Source: Narthecium ossifragum (taxonomy: Eukaryota > Streptophyta > Magnoliopsida > Dioscoreales > Nartheciaceae). Taken from it: a DNA stretch of 64,000 nt. Positions 25,239 to 36,643 of the stretch are shown piece by piece. How positions within the stretch are numbered: the first letter of the stretch is position 1; each line of letters starts with the position of its first letter. Location: contig CAWUCF010000033.1 of assembly GCA_963920575.1 (NCBI GenBank), positions 62,001 to 126,000 on the forward strand, read 5' to 3'. The notes beneath the pieces were generated by a model. The model was given only the letters and a program-made list of their open reading frames with translations. It searched no databases and was not told the origin of the DNA. Position numbers and translations under genes: made by a program.

Positions 25239-25260
25239 TTTATACAATGTATATTTTTAC

Positions 25261-25615
25261 AGTGACAAGTGATATTGTCACTGAAAGTAGTTTATAGTGA
25301 CAATAAAAAGGTTGTCACTAAAAGTATTTACAGTCACAATTAATAGATTGTCACTAAAAGTATTTATTGTGACAAATACTAACAACATTCTTTGTCACTA
25401 ATTCCATTATTAGTGACAACAATTGCTATCTTAGTTTGTCACACAATACTGAATAGTTTATAGTGACAATAAAAATATTGTCACTAAATGTATTTACAGT
25501 GACAAGTATTAGCATCATTGTTTGTCACTAATTTCATTATTGGTGACAACAAATACTATCTATGTTTGTCACACAATCCTGAATATTAATTTTAGTGACA
25601 ATTTTTTTTGTCACT
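25261..25615. repeat. Left subterminal motif cluster of the CACTA element
   Basis: AGTGACAA and its complement TTGTCACT occur about every 20-40 bp, often as facing pairs able to form hairpins (e.g. 25261-25282). The block is itself partly duplicated: ~25288-25450 resembles ~25451-25585, with shared CATTATT-GTGACAAC and TTTGTCACACAAT segments. In En/Spm elements such subterminal repeats are binding sites for the TNPA-type protein; that role here is inferred. Confidence 0.88.
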
Positions 25616-25626
25616 AAAATTTGTCA

Positions 25627-26554
25627 TCAAACCTAACTTTTATTATTTGATATTTTAATTTAAAAATTGAATGCAAACTATAAGCACTGTTTTTCTCTAA
25701 ACAAACAAACACATTATTGTGATTCAAATGAAAATAATTCATACCATAAAATATATTTCATAAACAAACAGCTTTGTAGGTTGCTTATACAAAAAGATGA
25801 GTTATTGCATACATCAAAGTTATATAATTATGTTAATTCAAAACATTACACTTAAATTACATTAATATCCAAAACAAGTCCGATCGATATCCGCACCAGC
25901 TAACATTGATCTAATAGATCAAGTATCCTGTATATAAAAAGGAAACAAAAGAAGAGAATTAGCATTTAGAAACATAAATACAGTGTGTATAATAGACGAA
26001 TATATAAAAGCCAACATCGTAATTTAAATTTACGAAATAAAACGGACAGAGTCTCCCCTGTATTTTCGACATTTTCAAATTACATGCTTTAGTAAACAAG
26101 AAAAGAAGAAAAAGCTGTGAATATATACTGAAGATCGCACTAATTCAATGATCAAGTGACTGAACAAGTATTTGCATAGCAGAAAAAAAACTATAGGAAA
26201 CATTCTGCATATGCACAGAAGTAAAAGTAACCTGTACCATCAATAAAAGACATTCTTTTGTTTAAATAGGGTCGCCTGGATTGTACTTGCTTGTAGATCC
26301 AATATAAATTACCAAAGCCAGCTGACTTCTAGCATAGTTGGGTAAGTGCAAACATGTGCAGTTGAAAGCAAGTGGAGCCACAGAAATAAAAGAAAAGACT
26401 TGCAAATGCCTAACTTTCACAAATAGTCTTATTATTTGATTGACAGATGCCAAGGCCTCGCAGTCATTGCATAACACAAATTTCCAAGCAGTAACTTCAT
26501 AAACACTTGACTTTCTGTTTTCATAAACACTTGTTTCTCCTCCTATATCTGTAG
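25627..26554. other. AT-rich interval, no gene recognised
   Basis: Between the left subterminal cluster and the captured LRR exons. It is AT-rich with no convincing coding potential. A 62-codon ORF on the + strand at 25667 has low-complexity composition and no recognisable motif. It may contain intron or upstream sequence of the captured gene. Confidence 0.5.
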
Positions 26555-27278
26555 ATCTTTGAATTTCAACAACTTTAGTGGTAACATACCTGCAACCATT
26601 GGCAACTTGCCGAAACTTTATTGGCTTGATCTGTCCGAGAATAAACTTACTGGACAGATCCCAGTCTCTGATGGCAACAACCCTGGCTTGGACATGTTGA
26701 CCACTACCAAGCATTTGTACGTCCCATTTTGTCTAACTACTCTCAGTCTCACCATATATTGATCTCATGCCCTTAGAACAATCTTATTCATAGTTTTGTG
26801 ATAATGACAGTCATTTCAGCAAGAATCAGCTATCGGGTAATATCCCAAGTCAACTTTTCAGCTCAAACATGATATTGATACATCTGTAAGCTACTAAACC
26901 ACAACTATCCATTTCTACTACTATTTCCCTCTCTTCAAATGGCAACGGCTAATTTCTAGGAGCAATTCATAAGGAAGTAAAAAATGTTATTGGACGCTTT
27001 ATTTTATTATTATTATTTTAATTCCACTTCATTTCAATTTTCTCAGGTTATTAGTCAATAATAAGTTCACTGGAAGCATTCCTGCTACACTGGGTCTTGT
27101 TAAAAAATTGGAGCTCATGTAAGTAGCTACAGTATGAATCAAAACGAGGCTTAAATTGCATGTTTATTGTACAAGCTTCTGACACTAGGATATTGTGTAT
27201 GGTTAGCCGCCTAGACAGGAATGCACTCACTGGGCCTGTTCCTTCAAACATCAACAATCTTACTAGTGCTCAAGTGCT
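26555..27278 (+). pseudogene. Captured exons of a leucine-rich-repeat receptor kinase
   Basis: Four short exons encode consecutive leucine-rich repeats with correct GT-AG borders and compatible phases: 26555-26716 (NFSGNIPATIGNLPKLYWLD, then a PVSDGNNPGLD segment), 26811-26885 (NQLSGNIPSQLFSS), 27047-27118 (NKFTGSIPATLGL) and 27207-27278 (LDRNALTGPVPSNINNLT). The exon-per-repeat structure and the VSDG..PGLD insert match LRR receptor kinases of subfamily VIII-1 (the group with Arabidopsis At5g49760/At5g49770); this is family knowledge. No signal peptide, transmembrane segment or kinase domain is present nearby, so only a middle slice of the ectodomain was captured. It lies on the strand opposite to the transposon genes, inside the CACTA element, which suggests transduplication. 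The frame is open across all four exons, but it is not a complete gene. Confidence 0.85.
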
Positions 27279-28853
27279 GTAAGTTTCAACTTCATGGTGA
27301 TTTATTCCTAGATACAACTAAGTTTGTACTTTAAGCGCATGAAGTACTTTGATTCTTCCTAAAAGTGTGTTGGTTATCTTCTTTTGTTCCATAGAAGTTG
27401 ATCAGGTTTTCATTTATGGAAACAAACAGGTTCCACTTTATGCAAGCTTGAAGCAAAAGCCCTAGTCCAAAAGATACTCGCTCGGTTTCCAAGCCTTTTA
27501 GGCTCATCTAATCAAAAAAAAAAAACCTCTAGTCCTTTTCCTGCTGAAATTAGCTGTTAGCTTCAGAAAAGTATGCACCTAGAGTTTCAGAATAAACAAT
27601 TTAGGTGGTGTATCTAAAACTTCCATAAAAGGTCCTGCTTTACCAAACAAGTGAAGGAAATCATGCCACTTATATCTAGTCAAAAAGCAGAACTAGCCCC
27701 TAAAAGCAATAGATATTTCTTTTCCGTGTGGATCATGACTATTCCTGGTGGATGATGGGCAGAGAAGGCTTCAAGTCTATGAAAATGATGCTGGTGATTT
27801 CGACAGCCACCACATCTTAATTTGCCTTCTAAGCCATTATGCTTGTATCATTTACTTAGCTATTAGGAACTCCTATTAGTTTGTATAGGTCTCAGAAGCC
27901 AACTTCAATGATTCACAAATTGTTCCGATTTTATTCCCAAAACTAACAGTAGGAGGTCATACTTTGCCAAAAGCTCTCAACACTCTGATATCTAACATGT
28001 ATCATTTATTAGAATGAATCCAATGTAATTGAGTGCATTACCGTAGAAATTGGTGGCTAAACAAATTAGAAAAGCAGATCTTTTCCACCTATAGTCTTTG
28101 GATTATTTTGACCAGCTGGTTATACTTAAAGTTCTTCTTAATCATGAACCCGAACCACATTATTAAATGTAATCAGAGAGCTATGTTCTAACTACGCCGA
28201 CGACCTCAAATAGTCAAGGAACAAGATCTCATGGACAGATTCTTACAGAATTATAGATGCACTGCATTACAAAGTTCCTGTAGTGGATTACAGATGATGG
28301 AACTTAAAAGAGATCTAGAAGCTTTAGCCAAAAGTCTGTATGTCTTCACAATAAGTTTATCATAAAGCATGCCTCCGAGAAATATCTTACCTCTTTGATC
28401 CAGTGGGACTTGCAAAATTGTCTACAGGTTCTGTCAATGGAGAAGCAATGATCTAAATTTTCTTTACTGTAGCAATTTGGTTGAGCTAACATTACGGATA
28501 AGGTTTTAGTAGTAGCAGACCATTTTGATTTCTTTGTTCTTTTTCAAGAATCAAACGGAAGAAAGGGATCAATAATGATGTCATATAATCAAAGACTATT
28601 CTCCGGTGCAAATCAGAAGATTTCCCACAGAGAAGGTTATCAGAACTAAACGCAGGACATGCAAACTGAGAAGACATTAAGGTGGATGCCAATAAGAAAA
28701 GAAAATGGATTCACCCGCAGACTAGGATTATAGAGCCATTTCATCACAAATTCTTATATTCATATCAATTAAGTTGATATTACTTTCTGATGCTAGTCAG
28801 AAACATGCAAACATGCAGTCCACTAATAAGAGGGCTAACTCTCCCTTATAATG
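27279..28853. other. Interval between captured exons and second transposon gene, no gene recognised
   Basis: About 1.6 kb without a supportable ORF or a further LRR exon. It contains an A-tract near 27510. It could be intron sequence of the captured kinase gene, or the 3' part and untranslated region of the minus-strand transposon gene. Confidence 0.5.
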
Positions 28854-30822
28854 CTATTTTAAGAATGGTTGACCACTTACCCTATTCGTATCAATAGAGG
28901 GTGATGCCCTGGATTGCGTCGCCCTAGATTGCGTCATGTTGTTGAAGAAGTCAGCCATACGTGCTTGAAACATAGCATCAACTTCACGTTGTACTTGGGC
29001 TCGAAGTTGGTCACGGAGTTCTTCTTCAACACAAGGTCTTAGCTCAGCTCTAATCTCAGCACGAATATCATCATTAACACTAGCTCTCGTCTCATCTCGT
29101 AAACTTTGAATAACACCAGCACGTATATCAGCTCTTAAATTCTCCCTCATATTTTCAAGCATAGCTTCATTAGCTGACTCTACTGCTCTCTGTACCTCCT
29201 CACGCATGCTCTCTTGTTGTCTTGTCCTCTTGCCTGGAGCCTTTTTTCCCGCACCTTTTCCACGAAAATACCCGGACTTTTCACCGAGAACATGTATCAA
29301 AATCTCGTCAGGTGTGAAATGTGATTCACTATCTTCCGCTTGTTGATTGACAAGATCATGTAGTTTGTCCTACATCAACAATTTCATAATTCAAAAAATG
29401 ATAAAAGCAACAAATTGGAACAAAGATCAAGGCAAATAAAATATCACATTTACACTTACATGAACTTCCATAGAATTAGGATCAGACCATCGCAACTCCC
29501 CTTCTTTATCTTTTTTAGTATGTTGTAGTAGCCAAATTTGATCAGGAGGTGCCTTTTCACCAGTTGTTTGGTCTCTCTACAATAAGCAACATACTCAGTA
29601 TTATATCTTGTATCCACAAATAGCTAAGTTCATCAATCTTTTTTAAAAAGAGAAAGAGAAGGTACCGTTGACTCCTCAACTTCAGCAAATGATTTGGTCC
29701 CACAAGTATGCTTGGTTACAAGGTGGGCTCTATTCAATGCATTCCTTTGACTTGCTTTCTATATTACACATATACAAATTACAAATCAGAAATGAATCTA
29801 ATAAACAAGTTACGCTAATAAACTATAAGTTTGAAAACAAGTTAGAGCTCATTAAACCTGAAACTTTTCAGATCCAAAGTGCTCTATCAAACGCTTCCAA
29901 TCTTCGCTTTTTACATCTTCAGGAAGATTGGCAAGCCTATCTTCATCCGTTTTAAACTTCTTATAAATTCCATGCAATCGATTTCGCCAACCTCTATACA
30001 AACGTTGCATCGTGCTTAATACAAATCCTTGGAATCTATTCTCTTGGTTGGATGATATCTTAAATTTCTCCTAATAGAATAGAGCATATAAAATGAAGTC
30101 ATCACTTCACTATTTCAGCAAATGAAAGGGAAGAAAAAGAAACAAGCTTTGAAGTAAGACATATTACCTTCACTTGAAGCCACATTTGTTCACCGGCGGC
30201 ATTTGTAACATCATTCCACTTTGCATCCACAAAAGTATTTTGTTTGACCACAAATAATGGAGCATTGTTGCGCACAACATAACCACAATAATTAACAATA
30301 TCCCTAGCATTGTTACCTACAGCCCTTAGTATATCATTGGGGATGTCTACTTCCAATTTTCCATTTTTGGTCTTCATATCCACCTTCATGCATTTATATT
30401 TTCCCCTAACACGTTTTTGACTTTCACTACAAGAGGCTGTAAGAAAAAAGATTATGATTGAGGATAATAAGAATAACCCATTATTTGATCTTGGAATAAA
30501 GTACATAAATTATACCTGCACTGCTTGGATTTCCAGATTGTTGAGCTTGCATCTCAACTTCTGGATGTGTTTGTTGTTGGATGACGATCTCGAAGTTTCT
30601 TTGTTCTCCCAATTGAGATTGCAGCACTGGTGGATTGGTTGGCCTCTCTATAGGTATCTCATTTTGATGCTGAAGTGAAGTTCCAAAATCTCTTCTTGAG
30701 TGAGATTGAGATTGTCCTCTTGGTGGAGGGGATGTAACCTCATCTGTAACTCTATTAGAAGTTAATATTTGTCCTCGTCCACGTCCACCACGTCCGCCAA
30801 CACATTTATTTTTCAAGGCCAT
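28854..30822 (-). CDS. CACTA second protein, Ptta/TNPA-type, six exons
   Basis: Six exons with GT-AG borders join into one open frame of about 500 codons: 30822-30516, 30436-30168, 30070-29858, 29758-29666, 29576-29460 and 29369 to 28881 or on to the stop at 28854. The N-terminus is Gly/Arg- and Gln/Pro-rich (GGRGGRGRGQ). Next come a RGKYKCMKVD...KLEVDIPN segment, a FQGFVLSTMQRLYRGWRNRL segment, then SQRNALNRAHLVTKHTCG and GEKAPPDQIWLLQHT, all typical of the plant Ptta/En/Spm transposase family (PF03004). The C-terminus is a charged, Arg/Glu-rich helix (EIRAELRPCVEEELRDQLRA) likely to form a coiled coil. In En/Spm such a protein binds subterminal motifs and helps transposition; here that is inferred. 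Exon 6 may be spliced at a GTAAGT after 28881 to an exon I could not find. Unlike the transposase, no premature stop was seen. Confidence 0.8.
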
Positions 30823-31204
30823 ATGTACCCTGCTAGAATAAAAAATATTAGTCAATTAAGAATTTTGCCAAATAATGCAAAGACAAAATGATAATTTTAA
30901 AGTTGCATGATCAATAACATCAAACTGATCGAAGGAGTGTTTCACTTAAATGTCAAGTTCCAAAAATTCCAATGTTCACTAGTATCACGATCATACATGC
31001 AAAAATGTTCATATATGTATGAACTAACAAAAAACTAAGATACAAAGATCACTCATCGGAAGTAGATGCATCACTAGTATCATGATCTTGAAGATCATCA
31101 TTATCACTATCTTCATCATCTCCTATGTACTCATCATCAATGAAGTCATCATCATAAATTGGATCATTGCCAAGGTATGAAACAAAAAGTAATCAAGTTC
31201 ATGC

Positions 31205-33841
31205 TTACTCTATGAATGGCCAAACTTCTTGGAAATTTTCAAGCACATAAATGCGAGCTTGATCAAATTGTTCATTGCTTAGATGATGGAACTTATAACC
31301 TCCCTTTGCACAACCACTTCTTTCAAAAATTGACAATCCATTGTGCTTGTCACACCTATCATCATTTCTAGGCGCTCTATTAAATTTTGTTTCCACACTA
31401 TGCAAGTATCTTGAACAAAAAGTTAAGCATTCATCCACAATATAACCTTCCGCTATAGATCCTTCCGGACGAGCTTTATTGCGAACATATGATTTAAGAG
31501 TACGCAAATACCTATTGCCAAATGATAAAATTAGAAAATAGCCTTTTAAATAATATTAAAGAACTAGATTAAGATGTCAAAAATACTATGATAATACGCA
31601 CCTTTCTATTGGATACATCCATCTATAGTGGACTGGTCCAGCAATTTTAGCTTCTTTTGCCAAGTGAATTGGCAAGTGGATCATAACATCGAAAAAGGCT
31701 GGTGGGAATATTGTTTCCATCTTGCACAATGTCAATGCAATTTGATTATCAAGTCGATCTAGATCATCTACTCTCAAAGACTTTGAGCACAAGTTCTTGA
31801 AAAAATTGCTTAATTCAATTAATGGCTCACACACCTCCTTTGGTAGTAATCCACGTACCGCAAGCGGAAGTATTCTTTGCAAAAGTATGTGATGATCATG
31901 ACACTTCAAACCATGTAATTTTCTTTCATTGATATTTACACATCTTGATATATTTGATGAAAACCCATCTGGTGCTTTCAAATTTGCCAAAAACTTGCAA
32001 AATATTATCTTCTCTTGTGGGGCTAGGGCATAACAAGCTGCAGGCAAACGCACTTTATTCCCTTCAACACGAGGATGGAGACTCTCTCTAATACCCAAGT
32101 CCACAAGATCATAACGGCTCTTTAATGTGTCTTTAGTCTTGCCCTTCATGTTCATCACTGTTCCTAAAACATTATCAGAAACATTTCTTTCAATATGCAT
32201 AACATCAAGGTAATGTCGCAACATGAGCGTTTTCCAATAAGGCAATTGGAAAAAAATACTCTTTTTCTTCCAATTATATACGCCATTAAGATTAGTACGC
32301 TTTCGTTTCTGGCCTTTCCCATAGGTAACACCCTCAAAACTTCTTAACTGTTCAAGCACTCCATCTCTTGTCAACATATGAGGTGCAAGGTCATCCTCTG
32401 TCTTGCCATTGAAATTCCTTTTATTTCGTCGCCAAGGATGATGAATTGGCAAAAAATGGCGATGACCCATATAGCATAACTTACTCCTTATTGAAAGAGA
32501 GCAAGTATCTTTGTGGCAACATGGACAAGCTAACTTTCCTTTAGTTCCCCATCCAGATAAATTTCCATATGCGGGAAAATCATTAATAGTCCACATTATA
32601 GCTGCATGTAATTGGAAATTTTGTTGTGCATATGCATCATATGTGATAGACCCTACCTCCCAAAGCTCTTTCAGCTCTTTAATCAAGGGTTGTAGGTACA
32701 CATCAATATCATTTTCCGGACATTTAGGTCCAGGAATAAGAAGTGCCATCATGAAATAAGGATGTTTCATGCACATTCAAGGGGGCAAGTTATATGGGAC
32801 AAGAACGACAGGCCAGATGCTATGTGAAGAACTCATATTCCCATAAGGCTGGAATCCATCACTAGCTAGACCAAGCCTAACATTTCGTGGATCTGCAGCG
32901 AATGACTTATGTTGCTCATCAAATGATTTCCAAGCCATCGAATCAGCCGGATGCCTTAGTTGCCCATCATCAATTCGCCTCTCCTTATGCCATCTCATAT
33001 CTTTTGCAGTATCTTTTGACATATACAACTTTTGTATTCTAGGTTTTAGTGGAAAATATCGTAATACTTTATGAGCAATTTTATGCTTACTTTCATCCAC
33101 TTTCCATCTTGAGAGTCCACAAACATGACATGACTGTGCATATTCATGTTCTTGCCAGTATAAGATGCAATCATTTTTGCATGCATCTATCTTTGTGTAA
33201 TCAAGACATAAGTCTTCAATAATCTTTCTAGCCTCATAGTATGAGTTTGGGACCAAGGCATAAGTAGGGAGGATTTCTTTGCAAAATTCTAGAAAGAAAT
33301 CCATTGCTTTGTTAGTCAAGTTGTGAAGTGTCTTGAAGTGAAGTGCTTTCACTATGAAAGACAGCTTAGAGACTTTACAACCTGGATAAAGATTCACAGT
33401 TGCATCTTTCAACAAACTGTAGAATCTTTTTGCTTCATCATTTGGAACTTGAGAGACATTTGGATCTTGGGTGGCACAAGTATTCACGTTCTCAAAGGCA
33501 AAAGAATCAAAAAGAAGTCCAACTACATCATCTACATGTTCCATATTGACTTCCTCACATCTAGGCGGATCTTGATTATCATTGGTTGACTTCTCTGTTT
33601 CGCCTAATTTTTCTCCGTGAAATACCCACGTTGTATAACTCTTCAAAAATTCATGCCTAAGCAAGTGAAACCTGACCTCAGCTCGCTTTCTAAATGAAGT
33701 ATTCCTGCACTTTATGCATGGACATCAAATTGTATCACCAACTCCCTCTTGATCAAATGCATAATCAAGAAATGCATCAACCCCATTTACATACTCATGA
33801 TTTCCTCTATCATCGATTTTCATCCACCTCTTGTTCAACAT
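31205..33841 (-). pseudogene. TNP2-type CACTA transposase, two in-frame TGA codons
   Basis: Exon 1 runs 33841-31602 and exon 2 31511-31205, with a 90-bp GT-AG intron. Order: an N-terminal transposase-associated domain starting MLNKRWMK with a CPCIKC zinc-type motif (~33841-33590), a CHVCG cluster (~33120), the TNP2 core with LASDGF (~32870), LLIPGPK.PENDIDVYLQPL (~32700), CPCCHKDTC and LDVMHIERN (~32200), and a DUF4218-like end (HYRWMYPIER, then exon 2 with SIAEGYIVDECLTFCSRYL). TNP2 cuts and joins the CACTA ends. The frame is broken by TGA at 33725-33727, just before CPC, and at 32777-32779, where homologues usually have Trp before MCMK. Both fit C-to-T decay. After the exon 2 stop, the same frame continues past further stops into an acidic Asp/Glu-rich tail ending at 31049, perhaps the original C-terminus. 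Confidence 0.9.
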
Positions 33842-33884
33842 TTTTCCTACATAAAATTCAAAAATAACTTGAGTGGATAAAATA

Positions 33885-33985
33885 TAGAATGTCTCTCTAT
33901 TTAGAATGTCTCTATTGAACTAGAGTATTTAGAATGTCTCTATTTAACTAGAGTATTTAGAATGTCTCTATTTAACTAAGTATAA
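33885..33985. repeat. 28-bp minisatellite
   Basis: TAGAATGTCTCT recurs at 33885, 33902, 33930 and 33958; the last three are spaced 28 bp apart. It sits just upstream of the transposase ATG on the minus strand, in the probable 5' leader or a leader intron. Confidence 0.8.
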
Positions 33986-33989
33986 GGAA

Positions 33990-35447
33990 AAGTTAATGAA
34001 CTAACACAAAGATTTTACAAAACATTGACGATTACCTAGAAAGAGCACTACTTTAAATGAAAAATTTTAGATGCATATGCAAAAGAAACTCAGTGAGCTA
34101 GCAAAAGCAGAAGATTGAAGCAATTAAGACAAAAAGAGAAACAAAAGATAAGCCTTCAACTATAGTAAAGAAAAAGCTATCAATGTTCCTGTTAAATGTA
34201 TAGTGATCTTTCTTTACAAGCAAAAAAGTAAGGAAAATAAAACTAAAAACCTCTAACAAAAACAGTAAACCTACTGAAAAAGAACGGTAGATTACCTCCA
34301 ACAGAGTTCAAATCCACACTTCCCAAGAAAAATCAGGAAATATAAACATAAGCAGAATTTTCAGACGCAATAGAAGGCTGTTCAGCTAGCACCTGCATGG
34401 CGCAAAACATAATATTAATAGATTCTTCAACATTAGAACAATCCTACAGAAGAGAACAAACCACTGCAAGAAAGCACCTTTTCTTCTGATTTAATTGAAT
34501 GCATCATGTATTTTTCATGCAGAAGTTCTTTGTTAAATTGCTTGAATATTTTTCAAGTGAGGAAACCAGTTGTAGATTATAAATCCAAGGGTGATTAGGG
34601 ACCCATGAATTTATGCTAGACTTTTCGTAGCATAAAACAGAGTGAACTAAAGAATAACCCACTTTGTACTAGTTTGCAGATACAAAGATGTTTTGCATGC
34701 CTATGCTATGTGCAAAAGAGCAGGTACAAAACTAGGCCACTCTCAATTAGCATCACACTTGGGGTTATAATACATGACAAAAATTTTGAAAAGAACATTA
34801 TCTCTAATAGTATAGATCACACTTTTGCATGATAAAACTTTGTCATCTTCTAAATTAGCTAGGCTAACCACCATGACATGGATCACTGTCAAAAAGAGGC
34901 TGTGAAAGAAAAACATTGAAGGTGAAGAAGACATGGGTAATTGGGAAGTTTGGAAATGGAACACTTGTTAAAATATAACTTTAGAACTTCAATATATGTA
35001 CTAAAAGAGCATAAACACTACATATCAACTCTAATTTGATTTAACCCATGACCCAAATCCCCAAATCCCCAAATCAAACAAACTAGATGCTAACCTACAC
35101 TTGAAGATTTTAAAAACCCTAGATTAGGTGAATAGAAAATTTGACCACCAAGTGAGCCATATAAAGAAAACTCAAGCCATCCAGATGCCAAAACAAACAT
35201 GAAGTGGGGTATGGAGCACATGATGTAACAAACATTGGACGAAGAAAACAAAAAACAAACTTTGGAAGGTCCTAGATAAAGCCAAGCTATCGGATAAAGC
35301 TTGAATGGTCATGCATAAAGCTATTGTTAAAGCAATCGTGCACATGCTCCTTATGGATAAAGCTTAGATAAAAGACATCACTATCGATTAACCCATCAGT
35401 GCACATGGTATTGTCTAGTATGGTGCACACTAAAGATGTATATAAAT
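33990..35447. other. Transposon leader/promoter interval, no gene recognised
   Basis: AT-rich DNA between the transposase start and the purine-rich minisatellite. The short ORFs here are low-complexity and unsupported. Leader exons of the minus-strand transposase may be present but could not be fixed. Confidence 0.5.
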
Positions 35448-36170
35448 CAGTAGTGAAGGAGAGAAAGAGAGGAAGGAGAGAGGGAGAAAGAGGGGGAGAG
35501 AAACAGGGGGAGGAAAGAAGGAGAAACAGGGGAGGGAGGAGAAGGAGATAGAGGCACGCCGCCGGCCGTTCAGTAGTGAAGGAGAGAAAGAGGGGAAGAG
35601 AAAGAGGGGGAGGAAAGAGGGAGAAACAGGGGAGGGAGGAGAAGGAGATAGAGGCACGCCGCCGGCCGTTCAGTAGTGAAGGAGAGAAAGAGGGGAAGAG
35701 AAAGAGGGGGAGGAAAGAGAGAGAAACAGGGGAGGGAGGAGAAGGAGATAGAGGCACGCCACTGGCCGTTCAGTAGTGAAGGAGAGAAAGAGAGGAAGGA
35801 GAGAGGGAGAGAGAGGGGAGGGAGGAGAAGGAGATAGAGGGGGCTTGCCGTCTGAGCACGACGCCGGAGTCCCCCAAGTACGCCGCCGGCCGTTCAGTAT
35901 TGAAGGAGAGAAAGAGGGGGAGGAAAGAGGGAGAGACAGGGGAGGGAGGAGAAGGAGATAGAGGGGCTTGCCGTCCGATCACGAGGTCGAGCACGCCGCT
36001 GAAGTCCCCCAAACACGCCGCCGGCCGTTCAGTAGTGAAGGAGAGAAAGAGGGGGAGAGAAAGAGGGGAAGGAGAGAGGGAGAGAGAGGGGAGGGAGGAG
36101 AAGGAGATAGAGGGGGCTTACCGTCCAAGTACGACGCCGGAGCCCCCCAAGCACGCCGCCGGCCGTTCAA
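35448..36170. repeat. Purine-rich tandem repeat, six units of 100-140 bp
   Basis: Units start with CAGTAGTGAAGGAGAGAAAG (CAGTATTG in unit 5) at 35448, 35571, 35671, 35771, 35895 and 36030, and most end in CGCCGGCCGTT. The last three also contain CCGTC(C/T)(A/G)A followed by a CCCCAAG-type segment. The + strand is strongly purine-rich (GGAGGGAGGAGAAGGAGATA), so transcripts from the minus-strand transposase promoter would be CT-rich. The position inside the right subterminal region is comparable to the GC-rich leader region of En/Spm elements. The ORFs on both strands are simple by-products of the repeat. Confidence 0.9.
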
Positions 36171-36304
36171 GACATGCCTCGTCGGCCGAGAAGGGAGGAG
36201 AGGGGAGGTGATCGAAAGCTGGGCTATAGGAGAAGGGAGGGATTTAGATCTTTAATATTAGATTTCTTTTTTTCAGTTTTTATTTTTACTAAAAGCTGGG
36301 CTAT
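36171..36304. other. Short unique interval in the right part of the CACTA element
   Basis: Links the purine-rich repeat to the subterminal cluster. It contains two GCTGGGCTATA copies (36220 and 36295 areas). No gene is seen. The minus-strand transposase promoter should lie here or within the subterminal cluster. Confidence 0.5.
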
Positions 36305-36605
36305 AGTGACAAGCAAATATTTTTTTTCTTGTCACTGAATACCATTAGTGACAACAACTTAGTTGTTGTCACTGAATACAAATTTTACTCCCGCTAAATT
36401 AATCAATTTTTTCCGTCATGTTATTTTTCAATTTTCAGTGACGAGCATTAGTGACGACAAATAATTTTCGTCACTGTATATAAGGTTTTCAGTGACAATT
36501 AGAAACTCTTGTCACTGAAAAATCAGACAAATCAAAACCAGTGACAACAAATTAATCTTGTCACTGTAGACCTATCTTTTGTGACAATAACTACTATTGT
36601 CACTG
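36305..36605. repeat. Right subterminal motif cluster of the CACTA element
   Basis: About ten AGTGACAA/TTGTCACT motifs and close variants such as AGTGACGA. Facing pairs include 36305-36339 and 36540-36570. They match the motif of the left cluster, showing that both belong to the same element. Confidence 0.9.
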
Positions 36606-36626
36606 AATGTTCGTCATTGTAGCCCA

Positions 36627-36640
36627 CATTTCTTGTAGTG
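36627..36640 (-). repeat. Right terminal inverted repeat of the CACTA element
   Basis: On the minus strand it reads CACTACAAGAAATG. This is the standard plant CACTA terminus and fixes the right boundary at 36640. No matching left terminus is present. Confidence 0.92.
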
Positions 36641-36643
36641 TTT

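Larger units (their letters stand above)
25239..36640 (-). mobile_element. CACTA (En/Spm) DNA transposon, left end truncated
   Basis: The right end reads CACTACAAGAAATG on the minus strand, ending exactly at 36640, the classic CACTA terminus. Dense AGTGACAA / TTGTCACT motifs lie inside both ends. The element encodes a TNP2-type transposase and a Ptta/TNPA-type second protein, both on the minus strand, the usual two-gene layout of autonomous CACTA elements. No CACTA terminus is visible at the left: satellite joins subterminal sequence directly, so the left tip is deleted. The transposase has two nonsense codons, so the element is not autonomous as it stands. A TTT after 36640 could be one copy of the 3-bp target duplication; its partner is gone. 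The element interrupts the Tat retrotransposon that continues at 36641. Confidence 0.92.

Noticed and set aside
25239..25260. A diverged left CACTA terminus at the satellite junction
   Set aside because: No CACTACAAGA-like sequence is visible; the junction resembles the inside of the subterminal repeat.
1082..25265. Many 60-126-codon ORFs on the + strand of the satellite, all with a similar hydrophobic protein (NIIPGRPPRSPW-like)
   Set aside because: They arise because each monomer happens to have an open frame. Monomers of 180 bp keep the frame and those of 181 bp shift it, so ORF length follows poly-T length. There is no start context, no codon bias and no known domain.
26262..26714. 150-codon minus-strand ORF opposite the LRR exons
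   Set aside because: It overlaps supported LRR coding exons on the other strand and has no recognisable domain.
28480..28510. Possible fifth LRR exon (NLVELTL-like) after an AG
   Set aside because: Too short, does not continue the repeat pattern, and lies 1.2 kb from the other exons.
35430..36255. Arg/Glu-rich and Ser/Pro-rich ORFs on both strands
   Set aside because: By-products of the purine-rich minisatellite; both strands are open only because of simple composition.
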